DNA from: Myxococcus stipitatus
Lineage (GTDB): Bacteria; Myxococcota; Myxococcia; Myxococcales; Myxococcaceae
Length of the DNA stretch: 64,000 bases
Direction of reading: 5' to 3'
Assembly (NCBI RefSeq): GCF_037414475.1
Contig: NZ_CP147913.1
Span: forward strand, 1,860,001-1,924,000
The notes under the pieces are model-generated. The model searched no databases. It saw only the letters and a list, made by a program, of their open reading frames with translations, and had not been told where the DNA came from. Of the stretch, positions 18,021 through 26,435 are shown piece after piece (the stretch's first letter is position 1; every line of letters begins with the position of its first letter). Made by a program: the position numbers and the translations under genes.

Positions 18021-19256
18021 ATGAGTCACGTGCGCCTGGGCCTCCGCGAGAATCTGGGCCAGTTCTCCCTGCTCGTCCTCGTCAACGCCTTCGTGGGGGC
18101 GATGATTGGGATGGAGCGCACCCTCCTGCCCTCCATCGCGGAGCAGGAGTTCCGTCTGGCCGAGAAGTCGGCCGTGCTGTCGTTCATCCTCGTCTTCGGC
18201 CTGACGAAGGCGCTGACGAACTACCTGGCCGGACGGCTCTCGGACCGCTTCGGACGCAAGCAGGTCCTCGTCGCGGGGTGGCTCGTCGCGACGCCCGTTC
18301 CGTTCCTCCTCATGTGGGCGCCGACGTGGTCATGGATTCTCTTCGCGAACGTGCTGCTCGGGGTGAGCCAGGGCCTCACCTGGTCGACGACCGTCATCAT
18401 GAAGATAGACCTCGCGGGCCCCCAGAAGCGCGGCCTCGCCATGGGGCTCAACGAGTTCGCCGGGTACTTCGCCGTCGCGGGGAGCGCCCTCGCGACGGGC
18501 TTCGTGGCCGCGCGCCATGGCCTGCGCCCGGAGCCCTTCTACATGGGGGTGGTCTTCGTCGCGCTCGGACTCCTGCTCTCGGTGTTCGCCGTGCGCGAGA
18601 CGAAGCACCACGCCGCGCGCGAGAGCGCACTCTCACAGGCCGCACCCGAGAAGCCACTCAGCTCGCGCGAGGTCTTCGTTCGCACCAGCTTCAAGGACCG
18701 GGACCTCGCCTCGGTCTGCCAGGCGGGGCTCGTCAACAATCTCAATGACGGCATGGCCTGGGGACTCTTCCCGTGGGTCTATGCCGCCGCGGGCATGAGC
18801 CTCGCCGAGATAGGCATCCTCGCGGCCATCTACCCCGCCGTGTGGGGGCTGGGACAGCTCGTCACCGGGGCCTGGTCGGACCGGGTGGGACGCAAGGGTC
18901 TGATTGTCGCCGGGAAGGTGTCCCAGGCGCTCGGCATTGGCGTCATCGCCTTGGGCGGCACGTTCGGCGGGTTCGCGTCCGGCGCCGCGATGATTGGACT
19001 GGGCACCGCCATGGTCTACCCGACGCTGCTCGCGGCCGTCGGCGACGTGGCCCACCCCTCCTGGCGAGCCTCCGCCGTCGGCGTGTACCGGCTCTGGCGC
19101 GACAGCGGTTACGCGCTCGGCGCCATCCTGGCGGGCGTCATCGCGGACTCGTTTGGACTCGTGGCCGCGACCCTCGCCGTCGCCGCGTTGAACCTGGTAT
19201 CGGGCCTCGAGGTGGCGCTCCGCCTCCGAGAACCCCTTCGACGCCCCGCCCTCTGA
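18021..19256 (+). CDS. MFS transporter next to the ArsR-rhodanese gene
   Basis: Protein of 411 aa. The ATG at 18021 is preferred to upstream in-frame starts because TM1 follows about 15 residues later and the extra N-terminus would be charged and low-complexity. Two symmetrical MFS signature loops are present (GRLSDRFGRKQ in the first half, GAWSDRVGRKG in the second), with about 12 membrane segments. It is not closely similar to the two NRPS-associated MFS proteins in the window. The 64-bp gap to the regulator and shared strand suggest a two-gene operon controlled by the palindromes at 17238-17272. Substrate unknown. Confidence 0.88.
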   Translation: MSHVRLGLRENLGQFSLLVLVNAFVGAMIGMERTLLPSIAEQEFRLAEKSAVLSFILVFGLTKALTNYLAGRLSDRFGRKQVLVAGWLVATPVPFLLMWAPTWSWILFANVLLGVSQGLTWSTTVIMKIDLAGPQKRGLAMGLNEFAGYFAVAGSALATGFVAARHGLRPEPFYMGVVFVALGLLLSVFAVRETKHHAARESALSQAAPEKPLSSREVFVRTSFKDRDLASVCQAGLVNNLNDGMAWGLFPWVYAAAGMSLAEIGILAAIYPAVWGLGQLVTGAWSDRVGRKGLIVAGKVSQALGIGVIALGGTFGGFASGAAMIGLGTAMVYPTLLAAVGDVAHPSWRASAVGVYRLWRDSGYALGAILAGVIADSFGLVAATLAVAALNLVSGLEVALRLREPLRRPAL

Positions 19257-19312
19257 CCTTCGCCATCCCGTCCACGATTGCGCGAGCCCGTCGCGGATGG
19301 TTTCGTGGCGAC

Positions 19313-20440
19313 ATGGCGAGACGATTGCGTTGGCTCGTGCCCCTGATGCTCCTGGGGGGATGCGCTCATCACCAGGTGGAGGCACCCCACGCGCAGCCAC
19401 CCCCTCCCGCGAAGGCTCCAGCGGCCAAAGCCACGATGGTGTACCGGTTCGAGGGCATCGAGCTCTTCGGCACCCGCAAGTACACCCGCGAGGAGCTCCT
19501 GGCCCCCTATCTGGCGGAGCTGCCCACCGCGGGGACCCTGCTGGACATGGAGAAGGACGGCACGGCCTTCATCCAGGCCTTGGCGAAGGGCAAGGAAACG
19601 ATTCAGTCGCGCCACGGCTTCGCGCTGATTCGCAACTCCGTCACCGCCTACGCCAAGGACATGACGTTGAGGGTCACGGTGGACGTGGTCGACCTCGGCG
19701 ACGAGTGGCGCCTCGAGTATGCCCCCGCGCCCACGGGCTCGGTTCCCGAACCCGATGGACTGCTCGCCGCGTGGAGCACCTATCTCACGCGGATGTGGAA
19801 GCTCGTGAACACCGGCGTCATCTCGACCGAGGACACGGAGCCCTGCCGCGCCTTCCACTGTTTCTATGGCCCGGGTCACCCGGAGCTGATGCAGCTCGAG
19901 GCCCCCCTCCTGGCCGGAGTGCCCACGCACTTCGAGACCCTCGTGCGGATGGCCCACACCGACCAGGACCCGAAGAAGCGGGAGCAGGCCGCGTATCTGC
20001 TCGCCTATGGCCCCTCGCGGGAAGAGGTCGCTCGCGCGCTGGTGCCCTTGATGAGTGATTCGAACGAGGCACCACGCAACGCCGCGATGCGGGTCCTCTG
20101 GAGCGTGCAGGAGAAGGCGGACCGGCCGCTCGTCCCGCTCGAGAAGGTGCTGCGCGCCATCCACGGTCCGCTCATCAGCGACCGGAACAAGGCCGCGGGC
20201 CTCCTGGCGGCCCTCGTCTCCAAGGACACCTCACAGCGCGGCCTCATCCTCCATGAGACGGGAGAGGTGCTGCTGGAGATGGCCACGGCGAAGCAGGTCA
20301 TCGAACGCAAACCCGCGCTCGACATCCTTCGGACCTTGTCGGGGAAGGACTTCGGCGAGGACCTCGCGAGCTGGCGCGCCTGGGTCCAGGAGACACGGGC
20401 GACACAGCCGCCCCGCGCGCCCTCGCCGAATCAGCGCTGA
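19313..20440 (+). CDS. Lipoprotein with HEAT-like repeats, unknown function
   Basis: Protein of 375 aa. The start is the ATG at 19313, immediately before a lipoprotein signal (MARRLRWLVPLMLLGGC, lipobox LGGC, Cys17). The longer open frame upstream is only an overlap with the MFS gene. A Pro/Ala-rich spacer follows the lipobox, then a domain of about 180 residues with no family recognised. The C-terminal third has alpha-helical repeats of HEAT type (KREQAAYLLAYGPSREEVAR, APRNAAMRVLWSV, RNKAAGLLAAL). It converges on the next gene with one base between the stops, leaving no room for an intergenic terminator. Confidence 0.75.
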   Translation: MARRLRWLVPLMLLGGCAHHQVEAPHAQPPPPAKAPAAKATMVYRFEGIELFGTRKYTREELLAPYLAELPTAGTLLDMEKDGTAFIQALAKGKETIQSRHGFALIRNSVTAYAKDMTLRVTVDVVDLGDEWRLEYAPAPTGSVPEPDGLLAAWSTYLTRMWKLVNTGVISTEDTEPCRAFHCFYGPGHPELMQLEAPLLAGVPTHFETLVRMAHTDQDPKKREQAAYLLAYGPSREEVARALVPLMSDSNEAPRNAAMRVLWSVQEKADRPLVPLEKVLRAIHGPLISDRNKAAGLLAALVSKDTSQRGLILHETGEVLLEMATAKQVIERKPALDILRTLSGKDFGEDLASWRAWVQETRATQPPRAPSPNQR

Positions 20441-20441
20441 G

Positions 20442-21272
20442 CTACTCCGCCCGCGGCGCCCACAGCACGTTCACGACCTTCCACTGCCCGCTCCAGTGGG
20501 CCACGTGCAGATACTCCACGGTGTCCGCCGTCTGGACCTTCAGGAACGCGATGTTCTCGAACTGGTCCAGGATGACCACCTCGCGGTTCGGCCGCCGCGA
20601 GTGCCCGGCCGCGCCACACGCGCCATCCCGCGTGAGCAGCCACAGCGTCATCGCTGACTGGGACAGCAGCTTGCTCCGGCCGTTGGCCTGGACCACCACC
20701 GTGCGCCGGACCAGGTCCGGGTGCAGCGCCCGCTCCATGCGCCACTCGTCGCCCGAGGCCATGGCCTCCACGTAGTCCAGGGCCGGCCGTTTGATGACCG
20801 CCGCGTCCGCCACCACCGACTGCCCCGGCTTGGGCTTCAGCTCCCAGAGCACATTGAGAATCTTCCATTGCCCGTTCCACCGGGCCATCTGCATGTAGTC
20901 AATCCAGTCGCTCATCTCCACGCGGACCTGGGCCACGTTCTCGGACACGTCGAGAATCCGCACGTCCTTGAACCGCCGCTCCGGAGGTGTGCCCGTCCCG
21001 GAGCCCGCCGCCGTCGCGTCGCGCAGCGCCAGCGCGCTCATCTGCCCCAGCTCCGCGCGCCCCTCCGCGTCCTTCTGCACGATGCGCTTGGCCAGCTCCG
21101 GATGGAGCGAGCTGGCCATCTTCGCACCGTCCCCCTCGTACCAACCCTCCGCGTAGTTCAACGCCGTCCGCGTGATGGCCTCGCTCTCCGCGACGGACAC
21201 CGAGGGCTGCTGCGCACCGGCCACGGTGGCCAGACAGATGAGCGCGAAACCAACGAACAGGGTTCTTCTCAT
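20442..21272 (-). CDS. Exported protein with two tandem lumazine-binding-like (NTF2-fold) domains
   Basis: About 276 aa from the ATG at 21272. This start is preferred to the in-frame ATG at 21323 because GAGG sits just upstream and a clean Sec signal follows (MRRTLFVGFALICLATVAGA). The mature protein is an internal duplication. Copy 1 has ALNYAEGWYEGD, SLHPELAKR and MARWNGQWKILNVLW. Copy 2 has ALDYVEAMASGD, ALHPDLVRR and VAHWSGQWKVVNVLW. This pattern fits the putative lumazine-binding (SnoaL/NTF2-like) family, usually one domain per protein. Probably periplasmic; ligand and role unknown. It is divergent from the large operon at 21778 across a 505-bp gap. Confidence 0.75.
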   Translation of the reverse strand: MRRTLFVGFALICLATVAGAQQPSVSVAESEAITRTALNYAEGWYEGDGAKMASSLHPELAKRIVQKDAEGRAELGQMSALALRDATAAGSGTGTPPERRFKDVRILDVSENVAQVRVEMSDWIDYMQMARWNGQWKILNVLWELKPKPGQSVVADAAVIKRPALDYVEAMASGDEWRMERALHPDLVRRTVVVQANGRSKLLSQSAMTLWLLTRDGACGAAGHSRRPNREVVILDQFENIAFLKVQTADTVEYLHVAHWSGQWKVVNVLWAPRAE

Positions 21273-21777
21273 TTCCTCACTCCAGGAATCGGGTTGGTCA
21301 CAAATCCTTTGCGACCTCAACAAACCAGATTTTCAATAATCGATGATATTCAATTTATTCTCGAATTGCAGATAGTCACCCCTCCGGCACGCAGACTTCA
21401 CTCATTCACGAAATAGATGCGGACTCAGTTCGTCCCGGAAAACGCGCATTGATGGTGAAAAAACCGAAAAATGCTTATGTTTCGTAACGAGACAAGCTCG
21501 CCTCGATGTCTCTTCCTGAAGCGTGAAGAGAGCCAGGCGCATTCGAGACCGGGGCGAATGAATCCCTCACACCCATCTTCCCGACTGAAAACGCACTCCA
21601 GCGCCGGCGTGGTGAAGCCAGAGGCCCGCCCGTGATGAGCGCTGACCGTGCGTGTCAGAAGACCCCGTTACCCTCCTGACCTTCGCTGCCCCAAAGGGGT
21701 TACGCGCACTGGGCCCACCCCAGGAGTAACCCCTCTGCGGACCGCGTGGCTCCTCCACTGAAGAGACACAGGCGAAC
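21273..21777. promoter_or_regulatory. 505-bp divergent intergenic region upstream of the hybrid operon
   Basis: This is the longest gap in the window. Positions 21300-21490 are strikingly AT-rich, with A/T runs near 21330-21360 and 21455-21480, as expected for promoter DNA in a GC-rich genome. No coding frame with support is seen. It must hold the promoters of the 35-kb operon on the + strand and of the exported protein on the - strand. No convincing -35/-10 or sigma-54 (GG-N10-GC) pair could be assigned by eye. Confidence 0.6.
21695..21734. repeat. 9-bp inverted repeat ahead of the hybrid operon
   Basis: AGGGGTTAC (21695-21703) and GTAACCCCT (21726-21734) are perfect reverse complements separated by 22 bp, and the downstream arm ends 43 bp before the ATG at 21778. 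A related GTTACCC lies at 21667-21673. It could be a dimer operator or a leader hairpin. Confidence 0.45.
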
Positions 21778-24700
21778 ATGAGCGACACCAATCCGCTGTT
21801 CTCATCTTCGAGCATGACCGAGCTGGCGCTCCGCCGGGCCGCGGAGCACCCGGAGCTTCGCGCCTATACGTTCCTCGTGGATGGAGAAGAAGAGGAGCTC
21901 CACTTCACCTACGCGGAGCTGGACCAGCGGGCGCGCACCATCGCCGGCTTCCTCCAGAGCCAGGGCGCACAAGGTGAGCGTGTCCTGCTGCTCTATCCCC
22001 CGGGGCTCGACTACGTCGCGGCCTTCGTCGGTTGCCTCTACGCGGGCGCGATTGCCGTACCCGCCTATCCGCCGGACCCGATGCGGCTGTCGCGCACGTT
22101 GCCCCGGCTGGAGGCGCTCATCGCGGATGCCGAGGCGCGCTTCGCGCTGACCACCGAGTTCATCCAAGGCATGTCCGGCGCGCTGGGTGAGCAGTCACCC
22201 CGGCTGGCCGCGCTCGCGTGGGTCGCCACGGACACGTTGGATGACAGCGCGGCCTCCGCCTGGAAGGCGCCCACCCTGTCTCCAGACTCACCGGCGTTCA
22301 TCCAGTACACGTCCGGCTCCACGGGGACGCCGCGTGGGGTGATGCTGTCGCACCGCAACCTGCTCCACAACTCGGCGGCGATTCACCGCTGCTTCGAGCA
22401 CTCCACCGAGAGCAAGGGCGTCATCTGGCTGCCGCCCTACCACGATATGGGGCTCATCGGCGGCGTGCTCCAGCCGCTCGCGGGCGGCTTCCCCGTCGTG
22501 CTCATGTCGCCCCTGGACTTCCTGCGCAAGCCCCTGCGCTGGCTCCAAGCCATCTCCCGTCACCGGGGCACCACGAGTGGCGGGCCGAACTTCGCCTTCG
22601 ACCTCTGCCTGCGCAAGACGACGCCCGAGCAGCGCGCCGCGTTGGACTTGAGCTGCTGGGACGTGGCCTTCAACGGCGCCGAGCCCGTGCGCGCCGACAC
22701 GATCCACCGCTTCGCCGAGCTGTTCGGCCCGAGCGGCTTCCGCAAGGAGGCGTTCTACCCCTGCTACGGGCTGGCCGAGGGGACGCTCATTGCCTCCGGC
22801 GGCCGCAAGTCCGTCCCGCCCATCATCCGCACCTTCGAGCAGGCCGCGCTGCTCAAGGGCGAGGCGGTGGAGGTCTCGAGCGAAGCCCCGCCGAGCGACG
22901 AGGCCCATCCCCACGTGGGCTGCGGCGTGAGCGTGCTGGACCAGGAGCTGCTCATCGCCGACCCCGACTCCGGGGTACCCCTGCCGCCGGGCCGCGTGGG
23001 TGAAATCTGGGTCACCGGGCAGAGCGTGGCGCAGGGCTACTGGCAGCAGCCGGAGCTGAGCGAGCGCACCTTCCGAGCCCGCCGCGGCGACACCGGCACG
23101 GGCGCCTGGCTGCGCACCGGGGATTTGGGGTTCCTGCTCGGCGGAGAGCTGTTCGTCACCGGCCGCATCAAGGACCTCATCATCCTGCGGGGCCGCAACC
23201 TTTATCCGCAGGACCTCGAGCGGAGCATCGAGGGGCTCCACCCCGCGCTTCGCCCCGGCTGTTGCGCGGCGTTCTCTGTGGACACGGGCGGCGAGGAGCG
23301 ACTCGTGCTCGTCCATGAAGTGGACCCGGGCAAGCTGTCCGAGCCCGCGGCGCTGGTCGATGCGCTGCGGCAAGTCCTCGCGCTGAAGCACGAGGTGCAT
23401 CTGCATGGCGTCGTCCTCATCGCGCCCGGCAGCATCCCCAAGACATCGAGCGGGAAGATTCAGCGCCGCGCGTGCCGCGCCATGTATCTGGCCGGTGAGC
23501 TGGAGGTCGTCACCCAGAGCGACGCCACGGAGCACGTGGCCTCCTCGGAGCCCACCGCCGACCAGCCCCTCCTGAGCCGCGAAGCGCTGCTCGCCGCCCC
23601 ACGCGAGGAGCGTCCCCGGCTGCTCTCCGAGCACCTCCGTCAGCTCGTCTCCCGCGCGCTCAACGTTTCGCCCACCGCGCTCGACGCGGACCGGCCGCTC
23701 GCCGCGTTCGGCCTGGACTCGATGCACTCCATCGAGCTCAAGAGCGCCCTGGAAGATGGGCTCGGAGTCAGCCTGCCCGTCGCCGTCCTGCTCGATGGCG
23801 CGGGCTTGCGCCAGCTCACCCTGAAGGTGCTGGAGGAGCTCGACGCGCCCACCACCACGCTGCCTCCGCTGGAGCCCGTGGCCCGAGGCACCGACGTCGC
23901 GCTCTCGTTCGCGCAGGAGCGGCTGCTCTTCCTGGACCAGCTCTCCTCGGGGAACTCCGCGTACAACATCCCCGTCTCGGTGCTGCTGGAAGGGCGCCTG
24001 GACCTCGCGGCGCTCAGGCACAGCCTCTCCACCATCCTGGCGCGACACGAAGCACTCCGCGCCCGCTACCCATGGGTCGAGGGCCGCCGGGTGCAGGTGA
24101 TTGCGCCACCGGACTCCGTCGACCCCTTCTCCGCGCCGGACGCGGTCGTCGACCTGTCGGCCCTGCCTGAAGGGAAGCGCGATGCGGCCGTCGACAGGCT
24201 CACCGCCGAGGAGGCGCGGCGCACGTTCGACCTGACCGCGGGCCCGCTGGTGCGCGTACGGCTGCTGCGGCTGGGCGCGGAGAGGCACCACCTGCTGCTC
24301 AACATCCACCACATCGTCTCGGACGGGTGGTCCATGGGTGTGCTCGTCCGGGAGCTGGGCGCGCTCTACGCCGCGTTCGTGGAGGGCAAGCCCTCTCCCC
24401 TTCCCCCCTTGCAGCTCCAGTACGCGGATTACGCCGTGTGGCAGCGGCGCTGGTTGGAGGCGGGCGGGCTGGAGTCCGAGGCCTCCTGGTGGAAGTCCCG
24501 GCTCACGGGGGCACCGCCGTTGATGGAGCTGCCCACGGACCGCCCGCGGCCCGCGAACCAGAGCTTCCTCGGCGCGCGGCATCACCTGGCGTTCCCGCCC
24601 ACGCTCACCGCCGCGCTCAAGGCGCTGGGGCAGGCGGAGGGCGCCACGCTCTACATGACGCTGCTCGCGGGGTTCCTCGTCACGCTCCATGAGCGCACGG

Positions 24701-25320
24701 GCCGCGAGGACATCGTCGTGGGCACGGACGTGGCCAACCGCGAGCACGCGAAGGCCCAGGGGCTCATCGGACTCTTCGTCAACCAACTGGTGCTGCGCGC
24801 GGACCTCTCCGGCAACCCCACGTTCCAGCAGCTGCTGGGGCGCGTGCGCGAGCTGGCGCTCGGGGCCTACGCGCATCCGCACCTGCCCTTCGACAAGCTG
24901 GTGGAGGCACTGCGGCCTCCGAGAGACCCTCGCTACAACCCGCTGTTCCAGGTGATGTTCGTCCTGGAGAACGCGCCGCTGCCCAAGCTGGTGCTCCCCG
25001 GGCTCTCGCTGCGCATCCTGGAGGTCGACGACGGGGGCTCGCCCTTCGACCTGTCCGTCCTCCTCTCCGAGAGCGCGGGAGCGCTCGGCGGGGTGCTGCG
25101 CTACAGCACCGCCCTGTTCGACGCCGTCACCATGGCCCGCCTGGCGGAGTCCTACGGGGCCGTGCTGTCGGCGGTGACGGAGCGGCCCCACCTCACCCTC
25201 GCGGAGCTTCGCGGCGTCATCTCCGAGGTGGAGCGGCGGCGGCAGGCGACCCAGGCCGAGGCGCTGAAGGCGGTCCGCCAGGAGAAGTTCCGCAACACCC
25301 GCCGAAAGTCCGAGAACTGA
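21778..25320 (+). CDS. Lipoinitiation protein FAAL-ACP-C
   Basis: Protein of 1180 aa, first gene of the hybrid operon. Domains: fatty-acyl-AMP ligase (1-585; YTSGSTGTPRGV, WLPPYHDMGLIG, SGGPNFAFDLC, A10 SSGKIQRRA), ACP (about 605-685, GLDSMHS, Ser648), condensation domain (710-1155; LSFAQERLLFLDQ, HHIVSDG with His844, His845, Asp849), and a basic helical tail (RNTRRKSEN at the end) likely for docking. It would adenylate a fatty acid, load it onto its own ACP and condense it with the amino acid on the next PCP. This C domain is intact, while the C domain at the start of the following NRPS is not, so this one most likely makes the first amide bond. The ligase part is closely related to the stand-alone FAAL at 11554. 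One base separates it from the next gene. Confidence 0.95.
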   Translation: MSDTNPLFSSSSMTELALRRAAEHPELRAYTFLVDGEEEELHFTYAELDQRARTIAGFLQSQGAQGERVLLLYPPGLDYVAAFVGCLYAGAIAVPAYPPDPMRLSRTLPRLEALIADAEARFALTTEFIQGMSGALGEQSPRLAALAWVATDTLDDSAASAWKAPTLSPDSPAFIQYTSGSTGTPRGVMLSHRNLLHNSAAIHRCFEHSTESKGVIWLPPYHDMGLIGGVLQPLAGGFPVVLMSPLDFLRKPLRWLQAISRHRGTTSGGPNFAFDLCLRKTTPEQRAALDLSCWDVAFNGAEPVRADTIHRFAELFGPSGFRKEAFYPCYGLAEGTLIASGGRKSVPPIIRTFEQAALLKGEAVEVSSEAPPSDEAHPHVGCGVSVLDQELLIADPDSGVPLPPGRVGEIWVTGQSVAQGYWQQPELSERTFRARRGDTGTGAWLRTGDLGFLLGGELFVTGRIKDLIILRGRNLYPQDLERSIEGLHPALRPGCCAAFSVDTGGEERLVLVHEVDPGKLSEPAALVDALRQVLALKHEVHLHGVVLIAPGSIPKTSSGKIQRRACRAMYLAGELEVVTQSDATEHVASSEPTADQPLLSREALLAAPREERPRLLSEHLRQLVSRALNVSPTALDADRPLAAFGLDSMHSIELKSALEDGLGVSLPVAVLLDGAGLRQLTLKVLEELDAPTTTLPPLEPVARGTDVALSFAQERLLFLDQLSSGNSAYNIPVSVLLEGRLDLAALRHSLSTILARHEALRARYPWVEGRRVQVIAPPDSVDPFSAPDAVVDLSALPEGKRDAAVDRLTAEEARRTFDLTAGPLVRVRLLRLGAERHHLLLNIHHIVSDGWSMGVLVRELGALYAAFVEGKPSPLPPLQLQYADYAVWQRRWLEAGGLESEASWWKSRLTGAPPLMELPTDRPRPANQSFLGARHHLAFPPTLTAALKALGQAEGATLYMTLLAGFLVTLHERTGREDIVVGTDVANREHAKAQGLIGLFVNQLVLRADLSGNPTFQQLLGRVRELALGAYAHPHLPFDKLVEALRPPRDPRYNPLFQVMFVLENAPLPKLVLPGLSLRILEVDDGGSPFDLSVLLSESAGALGGVLRYSTALFDAVTMARLAESYGAVLSAVTERPHLTLAELRGVISEVERRRQATQAEALKAVRQEKFRNTRRKSEN

Positions 25321-25321
25321 C

Positions 25322-26389
25322 ATGACCAGCGCGTTCAAGAAGAAGGAGCTGCCCCTCGGAAAGAGGCGGCAAGTCGACACGTCTTCCGAGCCGTGGGTGA
25401 GCTTCGAGGAGCTGGCGCCCGGCGTCAGCCTGCCCCGGCTCGCCCGGCCCACGCTGCCGGGCATCGACCTGGCCGAGTGGGCTCGCGCCCATCGCCCCGT
25501 CATCGAGGCGCAGCTGAACCAGGCCGGCGCCATCTTGTTCCGAGGCTTCGGCATCCACTCCCCGGAGGCGATGAACCGCCTCATCCTGGGCATCTCCGAG
25601 TCGGCGCTGCCCTACGAGGAGCGCTCCTCTCCGCGCTCGCAGGTGAGCGGGAACATCTACACGTCCACGGACCATCCGCCCAGCGAGCGCATCTTCCTGC
25701 ACAGCGAGCAGTCCTACAATCTCGCCTTCCCCAGGCACCTCTACTTCTGCTGCGTGACGCCGTCGTTGGAGGGAGGCGAGACACCGCTGGCCGACACGCG
25801 CCGCGTGTTCGAGCGCATCCCCGCGCCGGTTCGCGAGAGGTTCCTGGAGAAGGGCTACACGTACGTCCGCAACTTCGGGAGCAACTTCGGCCTCTCGTGG
25901 CAGACGGCGTTCCAGACGGACGACCCCGCCACCGTGGAAGCGTACTGTCGCCGCCACGGCATCGAGTTCGAGTGGCGCGACGGAAATCGGCTCCGCACGC
26001 GGCAGGTACGGCGCGTGGCCGCGCGGCACCCCGTCACCGGCGAGGCCACGTGGTTCAACCACGCCACGTTCTTCCACCTCTCGACGCTGCCGCGTGAGGT
26101 CGGCGCGGCGCTGCTCGCGGAGTTCGGCGAGGAGAACCTGCCCAACAACACGTACTACGGCGACGGCTCCCCCATCGAGCCGGAGGTGATGGAGACGCTG
26201 CGCGCCGCCTACGAGGCGGAGCAGGTGAGCTTCTCCTGGGAACGCGGCGACGCGCTCCTCGTCGAGAACACGCTGGCCGCGCACGCGCGCTCCTCGTTCG
26301 TGGGCCCCCGGCTGATTCTCGCGGGGATGGCCGCGCTCTTCGCGTGGGACGCCATGCCCGGTGTGACGCCGGCTCCGGACGCCGCCTAG
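25322..26389 (+). CDS. SyrP-like Fe(II)/2-oxoglutarate dioxygenase
   Basis: Protein of 355 aa of the TauD/SyrP family. The iron-binding triad reads as HSE (His127, Glu129) and a distal His321 in ENTLAAHARSSF; an Arg for 2-oxoglutarate follows in GPRLIL. HxE instead of HxD is usual for SyrP-type enzymes, which beta-hydroxylate amino acids tethered to NRPS carrier proteins, most often Asp or Asn. It lies 1 bp after the FAAL-ACP-C gene and just before the Glu-coded module. The nearest substrate is therefore PCP-bound Glu, giving 3-hydroxyglutamate. The Asn-coded module at 50072 is the alternative and would match known SyrP chemistry better. The target residue is inferred, the family is not in doubt. 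Confidence 0.9.
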   Translation: MTSAFKKKELPLGKRRQVDTSSEPWVSFEELAPGVSLPRLARPTLPGIDLAEWARAHRPVIEAQLNQAGAILFRGFGIHSPEAMNRLILGISESALPYEERSSPRSQVSGNIYTSTDHPPSERIFLHSEQSYNLAFPRHLYFCCVTPSLEGGETPLADTRRVFERIPAPVRERFLEKGYTYVRNFGSNFGLSWQTAFQTDDPATVEAYCRRHGIEFEWRDGNRLRTRQVRRVAARHPVTGEATWFNHATFFHLSTLPREVGAALLAEFGEENLPNNTYYGDGSPIEPEVMETLRAAYEAEQVSFSWERGDALLVENTLAAHARSSFVGPRLILAGMAALFAWDAMPGVTPAPDAA

Positions 26390-26435
26390 CCCCACGTCAC
26401 CACCCCCGCCCTTCCACACCCCCAAGGAGTCGTCC

